From: Ipomoea triloba
Taxonomy: Eukaryota; Streptophyta; Magnoliopsida; Solanales; Convolvulaceae
Direction of reading: 5' to 3'
NCBI RefSeq assembly: GCF_003576645.1
Contig: NC_044916.1
Location: forward strand, 25,939,294-26,003,293
DNA length: 64,000 nucleotides
The position numbers were made by a program, and so were the translations under genes. Positions 23,708 to 32,478 of this stretch are shown here, piece after piece (positions within the stretch are counted from its first letter, which is position 1; each line of letters begins with the position of its first letter). The notes under the pieces are model-generated. The model worked only from the letters and a program-made list of their open reading frames with translations. It ran no database searches and was not told the origin of the DNA.

Positions 23708-24765
23708 ATCTTAGTTACAACTAGATCCCACCCACGAATGGATGAAATGTCTCCCGATGGAAAAAAAGAAACAAAACTTCTATGAGCGGATGACATATGA
23801 AATTGAGCGCCTACAAAATTTGGACATAAATGATGCGGACCTGGTGAGTTTATCAACAACACTCAGTTTTATCTAGTCACATATAAGACATTAATGACAC
23901 TGTTTTTATTTTCCTTTTTTGAACTTAGATATTCTTTCCAGTGCTTCGTCACGGGCACTATTTTCTCATTTGCATCAATGTTAAAGCCTCAAAACTTGAA
24001 ATAATTGACAACAAGTCCTTAGTCCGTGGTGTTACCATGAAGGACAAGTATGGAGATTGCCCAACCCTCTTGGTAAGTTGATCACCAACTTGAGCTCCTT
24101 TTCAGTTGCTACATGTATGTGAATGTGTACTTTTCAAACCGTGAATATATAGTATATAAAGTGTGAATATAGAGTTATCAAAGTGTGAATGTATAGCATA
24201 TGTAATATAATCACTGAAAATCTAACACTGAAATGTTTGAATCTGGTATTTTCAATCTGTGAATATAGAATACATAATCTGTGAATATACTGTTATGAAT
24301 GTGTGAATGTGTAACAGTGGTAGACTTAAATATTTATGTCCAGGTTACAGCTTTAAAAGAATACCTAGCACTGGGGTCATCTTCCCTATTCTGGAAGGTG
24401 GATGAGCTAACCATAGAGGTTGTGGACATGAGTTGGAAAGAATCGAAAAATTACATTGATTGCGGACTATTTGTAATGAGGCATATGGAAACATATAAAG
24501 GGACATTGAATAAATGGAACCCGGGATTCAAAAAGCAAGCAAACTTAAATGTAAGTACACAAATACTAGCTTTGAATAATTTCTTATCTTTTTTTTTTTT
24601 TTTGCTAGCATTGCAATAAAGTATTTATTTGATCTTGTATATTTGTAGGAAAACTTCTTAATTGGATTGAGGGCCAGGTACGCCGCAACAATCATAAGGT
24701 GGCGTGCCAACATATTAAAAAACATTGTGATCAAGAAAACCAAACTCTTGTACAACAAGAAATGA
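19812..24765 (+). CDS. MULE-encoded Ulp1-like (peptidase C48) protein, 8 exons, 929 aa
   Basis: Exons by splice sites and frame: 19812-20702, 21183-22111, 22664-22861, 22963-23137, 23715-23843, 23929-24072, 24344-24550, 24649-24765. They join without a stop to 929 aa. Every intron is GT-AG. The start ATG (MVNTR) directly follows a leader acceptor; an upstream in-frame ATG at 19761 lies in the leader intron. The N-terminal half is basic, then has a conserved-looking block (about residues 90-300). Residues about 475-570 are a low-complexity tail with DLGL repeats, poly-Q/P and K/E runs. The C-terminal part is a Ulp1 fold: His784 (GHYF), Asp801 (IIDN) and Cys862 (DCG). The His-Asp spacing of 17 equals that of yeast Ulp1. 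The Gln expected about six residues before the Cys is absent (SKNYIDC). Role inferred: SUMO-type protease or a repurposed DNA- or chromatin-acting MULE accessory protein. Confidence 0.87.
20703..21182 (+). repeat. Intron 1 TGTGAAT array
   Basis: The intron of the Ulp-like gene holds about 15 TGTGAAT copies in about 400 bp, all on the + strand, spaced about 15-40 bp. Common longer forms are GTGTGAATCTATAACAG and TGTGAATATATGGACATG. No such array occurs in the flanking exons. Its phrases recur in reverse orientation in intron 4. Confidence 0.85.
22112..22663 (+). repeat. Intron 2 TGTGAAT array
   Basis: About nine TGTGAAT copies plus TTGTGAACA variants between 22250 and 22600. The acceptor at 22661-22663 lies directly after a TGTGAACA, so a variant motif sits against the exon border. 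Confidence 0.8.
23138..23714 (-). repeat. Intron 4 array in inverted orientation (ATTCACA on +)
   Basis: About 16 ATTCACA copies between 23195 and 23675, opposite to introns 1, 2 and 6. Long phrases (for example ATAGATTCACACATTCATG and TCTGACAAGTATATATT) are reverse complements of intron 1 phrases, so introns 1 and 4 could pair over several hundred bases. A poly-T run (about 23680-23707) precedes the acceptor. Confidence 0.8.
24073..24343 (+). repeat. Intron 6 TGTGAAT array
   Basis: About six TGTGAAT copies between 24115 and 24312, back in + orientation, ending just before the exon with the catalytic Cys. Confidence 0.75.
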
Positions 24766-25647
24766 ACAGCTTGTACTCAAATGTGAATATACAATAGTTC
24801 CTTGAATTCCTGTAGAACTATGTTGTAATCACACACCAATAGCTTTATATTCACACACCCATAGCTTTATATTCATAATTTCAAAACACCACATTCACAC
24901 TTCTCTAACTATAGAATTGACCATTGACCATAATAATCTTAACTCTGTTAACCAAATTCACAACTTAATAAATCCAAAATCACAATTTCAATAATTATAT
25001 TACTATATGTTCTACATTCACACGTTCATGTCTTTATATTCACAGCCTCAATACTCTATATTCACAGTCTGAAAAGTGCTCATATTCACCCTTCCGTTTC
25101 CATATATTCACATATTCTATACACTATATTCACACATTGAAAACTACACATTCACACATTTCAGTGATTATATTACTATCTGTTCTACATTTCAGTTTTA
25201 AAACTAAACATTCACAACTTAATAACTCTAAATTCACAATTTCAACACTCCACAAGCATCACTAAAATGTACTAATTAATAACTCCAAAGAAATTTTATA
25301 NTTCAATAATTATATTACTATCTGTTCTACATTCACACGTTTATGTCTTTATATTCACAGCCTCAATACTCTATATTCACAGTCTGAAAAGTGCTCATAT
25401 TCACACTTCCGTTTCCATATATTCACATATTCTATACACTATATTCACACATTGAAAACTACACATTCACACATTTCAGTGATTATATTACTATCTGTTC
25501 TACATTTTAGTTTTAAAACTAAACATTCACAACTTAATAACTCTAAATTCACAATTTCAACACTCCACAAGCATCACTAAAATGTACTAATTAATAACTC
25601 CAAAGAAATTTTATAACTAAATGTTCACAAATACAAAAAATATATTG
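24766..25647 (-). repeat. ATTCACA array between the two convergent genes, with a 314-bp duplication
   Basis: About 24 ATTCACA copies fill the space between the two stop codons. Two near-identical 314-bp blocks (24987-25300 and 25302-25615) are separated by one N at 25301. They differ at a few bases (for example TTCACCCTTCC against TTCACACTTCC). Confidence 0.8.
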
Positions 25648-28600
25648 TCATCTCTTATTAACATGAACTAATTCAGAACTCCCATAACTTGGATGTACAA
25701 GATATCCATCCCCAGCAATCTCAGATAAACTTCCCGACAAAATAGATTGAACAACACTCTTTGTAATTGAAGCAACCTTGTTTGCAGAACTCTTTCGCCC
25801 CCTAGCTACAGCAGACTTCTTTTCAATAATACTACTTCGCCTCTTATTACGCTCACCTTTCAATCTCCGGCTTGATGGATCTTGTACAATACCACTTGAT
25901 GATGGGACATCAGACTCTTCAACATGAACATAACCAACCTCGGTTTCAACACTTTTCTTTGCACTTTGAANNNNNNNNNNNNNNNNNNNNNNNNNNNNNN
26001 NNNNNNNNNNNNNNNNNNNNNNNNNNNNNNNNNNNNNNNNNNNNNNNNNNNNNNNNNNNNNNNNNNNNNNNNNNNNNNNNNNNNNNNNNNNNNNNNNNNN
26101 NNNNNNNNNNNNNNNNNNNNNNNNNNNNNNNNNNNNNNNNNNNNNNNNNNNNNNNNNNNNNNNNNNNNNNNNNNNNNNNNNNNNNNNNNNNNNNNNNNNN
26201 NNNNNNNNNNNNNNNNNNNNNNNNNNNNNNNNNNNNNNNNNNNNNNNNNNNNNNNNNNNNNNNNNNNNNNNNNNNNNNNNNNNNNNNNNNNNNNNNNNNN
26301 NNNNNNNNNNNNNNNNNNNNNNNNNNNNNNNNNNNNNNNNNNNNNNNNNNNNNNNNNNNNNNNNNNNNNNNNNNNNNNNNNNNNNNNNNNNNNNNNNNNN
26401 NNNNNNNNNNNNNNNNNNNNNNNNNNNNNNNNNNNNNNNNNNNNNNNNNNNNNNNNNNNNNNNNNNNNNNNNNNNNNNNNNNNNNNNNNNNNNNNNNNNN
26501 NNNNNNNNNNNNNNNNNNNNNNNNNNNNNNNNNNNNNNNNNNNNNNNNNNNNNNNNNNNNNNNNNNNNNNNNNNNNNNNNNNNNNNNNNNNNNNNNNNNN
26601 NNNNNNNNNNNNNNNNNNNNNNNNNNNNNNNNNNNNNNNNNNNNNNNNNNNNNNNNNNNNNNNNNNNNNNNNNNNNNNNNNNNNNNNNNNNNNNNNNNNN
26701 NNNTGATAAACATTCACACATTCATAACTCTACATTCACAAACCCTATACTATACATTCACAGTTTCAAACGTACACATTCACACATTTCAGTGATACTT
26801 GTTCAGTAATTATATTACTATATGTTCTACACTCACACATTTAGTACTCTAGATTCACAGCTTCTATACAGTATATTCACAAATCAATAAGTCATTATTT
26901 TACAAAAATAGTATTGAAAATTCAAACTCAAAAGTGAATGAGTAAAATACAATAACATACCTTGACCAATACAACTCAAACTCAGCTTCGGTGTCTGTGT
27001 ACTTCAACAAACAATTAAATAGATCCATGAAATTCCTATTGTTCCTAAGTGTCTTGATGTGCTTCTTCGAGTTCTCACCGATATGCCATATGCAAAGACG
27101 ATGCCGTGATGTTGTAAACACTTGAGAGATGGCAGCAGCCATGGCTGCGCATTGATCAGTCATAATGGTTTGTGGACATTTGCCACACATAGATCTAAGA
27201 AATGCTCTAAACAACCATACAAATGACTCTATCCTTTCGTTCATCAAAAAACCACACTCAAACATAATATTCATACAATGGTGGTTCATCCCTACAAATG
27301 GACCACATATCATGTCGTACTTGTTAGTGCGATATGTTGTATCATGCACTAACAAGTCTCCAAACAACGCATAGTCTCGTCTCATTTGCCCGTCCCTCCA
27401 AAAAAAGCTAGTTAATCTTGCATCATCATCAACTTCAAAGTCAAAAAAGAAGTCAGGCTCATTACACTGCCTCCTCCTGAATATTTCAATCAACGAATTC
27501 GAATCAGTTCCATCCAAGCTCTTCAAAGACTCAGATGCCAATGAATTGTAAGCATCTCGATTGGTAAACCCAACGAGTGGAGACCCTCCTGACTGATGTT
27601 TCAAAAACCTTATCCCATCCGCCAAGGCAACCCCACTCTTCTTTAAGTCTCTTAAGTATGAAAGTTGATTGTTTCCCACTCTTCTGTGCGAACGAAGTAG
27701 GTGACTCTTGTCTTTAGTGCTTAGCTTGTGGTTATGAGCTTTCTCGTGTTTTGTTACTGTCCACACCCCATTACCATCTACATCGAACTGAATATATGCG
27801 CCACACCCCTTCCTTAAATCAATCTTTGAATACGCCTTAACACCACTGTTTTTCTTGGACTTACTACCAGCCTTGGAGCACAAAAATGTCTTCATCTTAA
27901 CATTTTTAGTAGACCCTTGGTAGCGTTGCTTACCCTTCCTCACACTAAAACCAACTCTAAATGCATAATCGTTATACAACTCATACGCTTCATCACCATT
28001 ACTTACTACAATACCCACCAAATCTTGATCAACTGCACATATGAAATATAACCTCAAGTATGGAAAAACATACCAAAAGAAAACAAATAAAAAGCAATCT
28101 AATGGAAATATATTCTCTATGTAGAGGGGGGGCGGGTAATGCCACACTATATATTCATATAAGCTATACTAGATATTCACAGTTAGAAAACAACAGATTC
28201 ATACATTCCAGTGATAATTGTTCAGTAATAGGATTACTATCTTCTCTACATTCACACATTCAATACACTAGATTCACATACCATATACTGTGTATTCACA
28301 TTTTGAAAACTCTAGATTCACACATTTCAGGGGCAATATGTTTAGCAATTATATCAACACTGTTATGCATTCATACATTCAAAACTATATATTCACAAGT
28401 CCTATACTCTATATTCACACATCAAACACTATTACACACAACTACACATAAAATCATAAATCAATATGAATCACTAATTTTACTCTAAAAAACAATTTAA
28501 AAAAAAAAACCTGGAATTGAAGTAGAATCCTCAGCATTTATACAGCCTTGATCATTGCTTGTTGAGACAACAACTAAATCTGCATTCACTACAAATATAA

Positions 28601-29114
28601 AAAAATAAAACAGACTATCAGGAAACAGTGTGAATCTATAGTTCTAAATGTGTGAATCTACAACTATGTATCTGTGAATGTATAGTTGTATAAGTGTGAA
28701 TCTAAAACTCAAATACATGGTTACACAATCAATCTAACCATAAATCCTAAATTCAAAAAAAACAAACATAAATCTATACAATTCATCAAACAAGAATCCA
28801 AACTTAAAACCTGCAATCGAAGATGAGCCATCAACGTGTAAACTTAGTTGATCTACTGCCTCTGCCATCACTGCAAATATAAAAAATAAAACAGAGTATC
28901 AGGAAACAGTGTGAATGTAGTGTTCATAATGTGTGAATCTATCACTATGTAACTGTGAATGTAGAGTTGTATAAGTGTGAATCTAAAACTCAAATACATG
29001 GTTACACAATCAATCTAACCACAAATCCTAAATTCGAAAAAAACCTGCAATCGAAGATGAGCCATCAACATGTAAACATGAATCCAAACATGAATCTACT
29101 GCCTCTGCCATCAT
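25648..29114 (-). CDS. FAR1-type MULE transposase, interrupted by an assembly gap
   Basis: Minus-strand exons read from splice sites: 29114-29045, 28870-28811, 28588-28511 and 28032-26961, all joining in phase. The 733-N gap and a last exon segment (25970-25648, stop at 25648) follow. The first three exons are short and acidic; exon 2 is a duplicate of exon 1. Exon 4 holds a FAR1 DNA-binding zinc finger (Cys121, Cys146, His169, His171). A MULE transposase core follows, with Asp300 (VHDTTYRTNKY) and Asp362 (TDQ), then CIWH. The third catalytic acidic residue and any SWIM finger would lie in the gap. The visible C-terminal tail is basic, with RRLKGERNKRR typical of FAR1/FHY3-like ends. The protein would bind the element ends and catalyse transposition. 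No stop is seen in any visible exon. A start at 29111 instead of 29114 is equally possible. Confidence 0.82.
25971..26703. other. Assembly gap, 733 N
   Basis: The gap lies inside the transposase gene and hides its third catalytic residue and probably several exons and introns. Apparent open frames through it are meaningless. Confidence 0.99.
26704..26960 (-). repeat. Transposase intron with ATTCACA motifs
   Basis: About six copies between the gap edge and the donor at 26960-26955 (GTATGT read on the minus strand). Confidence 0.7.
28033..28510 (-). repeat. Transposase intron with ATTCACA motifs
   Basis: About seven ATTCACA copies between 28150 and 28430. The next two introns (28589-28810 and 28871-29044) carry four copies each in the opposite (TGTGAAT on +) orientation. 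Confidence 0.75.
28589..29114 (-). repeat. Tandem duplication containing a coding exon of the transposase
   Basis: Two units of roughly 240-270 bp (about 28601-28873 and 28880-29114) share an intron part with four TGTGAAT motifs each and an exon encoding MAEAVD...LHVDGSSSIAG. Both exons have the same phase, so the duplication keeps the reading frame. The third exon (28511-28588) starts with a similar acceptor context and may be an older copy. Confidence 0.8.
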
Positions 29115-29458
29115 TGAAGAAGAATTGAAAAGAAGAATTACGATGGTGAATCGAAATAATATCGCGATGTCGAATCGATGATGAATCCAACGAGAATTGC
29201 GATGATGAATGAGAGAACTGCAATGATGAATCAAACAAAGGCGATGAGTTGTTTTGCGAGAATTGCGGCGATGATGAATTGTTTTGCGATGATGTTGCGG
29301 CGATGATGAATTGATTTGCGATGATGGTGCATGACTGGACTGTGAAATCGCCTTCCTTCCTCTGCTCTGGTTCTCCCGCTGGTAGTCGACAACCGCCTGC
29401 CTATTGCTCCGTTAACGGCGTTAATTAACAAATTTTTTTTTATTTTAAAAAAAGCCAT
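29115..29458 (-). promoter_or_regulatory. Upstream region of the transposase gene
   Basis: This lies between the first transposase ATG and the right terminal repeat. On the minus strand it repeats the phrase ATTCATCATCGC several times (29150-29330) and then has a GC-richer stretch (29335-29415) similar in character to the leader of the Ulp-like gene. It probably contains promoter and 5' leader; no clear TATA box was chosen. Confidence 0.4.
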
Positions 29459-29524
29459 AAACGACGTCGTTTTTGACCCAGGTGCACCTTGCAATGTGCA
29501 CCTGGGTCCACGGCATAATTTGCG
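29459..29524 (-). repeat. Right terminal inverted repeat of the MULE
   Basis: Read on the minus strand it begins CGCAAATTATGCCGTGG and continues into a near-perfect palindrome with arms GGACCCAGGTGCAC (29475-29510). This is followed after two bases by the palindrome AAACGACGTCGTTT (29459-29472). It differs from the left repeat at scattered bases, but each half keeps its own dyad symmetry. Confidence 0.88.
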
Positions 29525-29533
29525 CTCACCATG

Positions 29534-32124
29534 TGTAATATGTTCGTAAGTCGTAACTTAGAGGAGACAGTTATGGCCTTATGGGCAATAACTGGGCTTC
29601 TAATTGTCCACTTGCTTTCACTTAGTATTTGTGACAGCCCATTATCATTAAACCATTGGGCCAAAATTATATTAGACCATATATGCATCGAAGAATAACT
29701 TAAGGTTGTATGTGATCATCAAGTGTTTGATGAGTGAATAAGTGTACACGGGTCCACCTTGTAAGGTGGATCCGAATCTAAAATATACAATTTATATATG
29801 CTGAATGTTCACAATTTGCAATTCAAATTGTGAACATTCAGTAGATAAATGGACACGGATCCACTTTGTAAAGTGGACTTAGGTCAATGATGTAACTATT
29901 GTCCAAATTAGTAGTACATTGCATATTACATATATTTCTATAATAAATGGTTGGAATGGAAAGTGAAGGCGATATTATTATTTTTTAAAAAAAAAAAGAA
30001 AAAGAAAAGAAAAAGAAAATTTCTGTCATCACCAAAATCCTCATTGTATCATCCTGTAGATAGTGCTGCTTGAATGTCTTCATTCTCTCAGGATAATCCA
30101 TATATATATATATATTAGCTGTGCTGCATTTTGAAGCTGGAAAATGGTAATTAATTAATTAAGATTCACTCCAAACATAAAGGATTATGCCTTTTTCTCA
30201 TTTTGATGTTTAATAAACCAATGTGGACCAATCAAATTATGTTGATGGTACATAAGCAGGTCCCACCACCTACTTGTCCATGTCATCGCCACCTAAGCAA
30301 ACATCTCCAAGTGAGAAGGTTAGCAAAGGGTGAGCACCAACATGATCGAGCCTCATGGGTTTATGGTGTAGCAATATGGTTGAATTTATTCTACTTTTAA
30401 TCACTTTACTATTATAATATTTCCACTTTTAATTCCCAACTATAATTCTTTTAATTCCCAACTATAATTTGTTTTGTTTTATCCACCAAAAAAAATAATT
30501 TGTTTTGTTTTTAGTTCATAATTTTAAAAAATGGTTGGTTTTAAAATTTTGTCATATTTCATCCTATAATATTTAAGGGTATTACAATTAAAACTGTAAC
30601 CTTTTTTTTTTTAATAATTGTATACAATATGTTGAACAAATTAAAGTAACAATTGAGAGTGAAAATATTACTACAGCCAAGCGATCAAAAGTGAAAAAAA
30701 AAATAAATAAATAAAAAAATAAAAAAAAGCTGCTAATATAGCTCATTTATAATCTTAGATGCATAGTGGCGATAGGTCAACTCATTTGAATCAAATTCAT
30801 CTGAATTCTAATTTCTAAGTGAAAGGATATGCACCATAACTTAAAGTTGAAATTGATATCTAGAAGGTACATTTATATGTTATATTATATTATGCTCAAC
30901 CTGACTCATGTGAATTTGGACTTGAAATTAAAAACGTTAAAGACAATAATGTGCTCTATACATTTGAATTAAAATTATTACCAAATTGATGGAATAATAT
31001 AATATGCCATATTATTATTGTTGTTGTTGACTTCTTGTTGTTGTTGTTGTTGTTGTTGTTATTATTATTATTAGTCAAGGGAGAAGAGGTCATGACAAGA
31101 AAATAGGAAAGACTACGGGAAGTTGCAACTGTACGGAAGTGACATTATATAAAGGCTAGGAAGACAAAGGATCCCAGGCTCATTCCAGTCCTAAATAACC
31201 TCCCTTCTACATATTCTTCTTCTTCTTTCCAATGACCATGACTGTCTTTGTACATGCACTACACCTACAACATAGTGGATTTCGGCTAGACTTAACCCAA
31301 AAAGGCTCGTGGTTTCTACCGTTTTGATTTCCAACAACTTAAATATTATTGTCACCTAATTGTTTCTTATTAATTCTTTGCAAACACTATATTTTATTCA
31401 TCTTTTTTTTTTTTAATTTTTTATGGAGAAATCAATTTTCTCCATCAATGGTGCTCTTCTTAACTTATAAAAGAATTGATCAATTAATTAAATAACCAAA
31501 CAATATATAATATATTATTTTCAAAAACACCAACAAATTGTTGGAAAACTAAGGCTACTATAATACGTTACCAAAAGAGAACATTCTAACAATATATTTC
31601 TCTCTCACCATTCCACACCTACATTTTCTAAGGGCATCCCTAGCAGAGATTTGTAGGGAGTTCTTTTCTATTTTTGGGCAATAATCAAAGTTTTTTTTTA
31701 TTTGTCCCTTGGAAAAAAAAAAATGCACGGCTTCTCACGCACCTGTAGCACAAAGTTTTTCTTTTTTTTTTTCTTTTTTTTTTTAAATTTTTAAATTTTT
31801 GTACTTTTGTAAGATTCTTTTTTTCACTTATTTTCTCTCTCTTTTTTTGTCCTAGTTGGAGAAAATTATGACAAAACCTCAAGCTGATGGGTTGCTCTAT
31901 CAATTTCAAAATACTTCCAAAGTATTTTTTTTTTTGTTTACTATAAAGGTATAGTTTAAGAATTATTTTTTCATTAACCATTTTATGCATATAAATATAC
32001 AAAATTATCTCATCATAAAGCAAAATATGAATTTATTATGACTAGACCCAAATCATTAATCAAGTTAACACAAAATAATGCCTCAAAACAATTAGTTAGA
32101 TATTACTTTATGCGAAATTTTTAA
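29534..32124. other. Intergenic region after the MULE
   Basis: A TATA-like TTATATAAAGG (31144) precedes a short open frame (31232-31327, 31 codons) with no recognisable family. GTT/ATT trinucleotide repeats occur at 31018-31073. No confident gene. Confidence 0.5.
29733..29899. mobile_element. Short derivative of the MULE terminal-repeat family
   Basis: Left ACACGGGTCCACCTTGTAAG and right CACTTTGTAAAGTGGACTTA with ATGATGTAACTATTG mirror the family ends (compare 7287). The centre is a palindrome AATGTTCACAATTTGCAATT...AAATTGTGAACATT (about 29803-29842), i.e. one TGTGAA-type motif in each orientation. No TSD was resolved. Confidence 0.6.
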
Positions 32125-32478
32125 CAACTGTTATACCCTGGACGGGGTGTATAATGCATTGTGGATCCTGGTCCTAAATGACATAGTTTGTTGTTTAATT
32201 CACGTTACAGTTTGTTTTTTATTTTATTTTATTTATTTATTTACTGTAAAGCATGTGTATGTGTCTTGTGTTATGCGTTTCTATGTTTCATGTTATGCAA
32301 TTCTGTACCTTAAGCATATGAATTATGTACCTAAAATAAAGTGAATATAACATGCACTTTTGTGTTTTGTACTATGCGTTTTTGTGTCTTGTGTTATGCG
32401 TTTGTGTGTTGTATGTTATGCGTTACTAAAGTAAATATAAAACATGTGTATGTGTCTTGTGTTATGCGTTTTTGTATC

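Larger units (their letters stand above)
18714..29524. mobile_element. Autonomous-looking Mutator-like element (MULE), about 10.8 kb
   Basis: The element is bounded by an exact 9-bp direct repeat CTCACCATG (18705-18713 and 29525-29533), the target-site length typical of MULEs. Its ends are inverted repeats of about 66 bp (18714-18780 and 29459-29524). Inside are two convergent genes: a Ulp1-like gene on + (19812-24765) and a FAR1-type transposase gene on - (29114-25648), tail to tail about 0.9 kb apart. All eight Ulp exons and the first four transposase exons are open, so the copy is young or under constraint. A 733-N gap hides the transposase 3' half. MULEs carrying Ulp1-like genes (Kaonashi type) are known in plants. 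The exact TSD and symmetric ends make the boundaries firm; current activity is not shown. Confidence 0.9.

Noticed and set aside
25872..26795. Several long open frames across the N gap
   Set aside because: They are open only because N cannot encode a stop; only the flanking exon text is real.
19085..29044. Repeat arrays considered as CRISPR
   Set aside because: Units are 7-12 bp with irregular spacing in a spliced eukaryotic element; no direct-repeat/spacer architecture.
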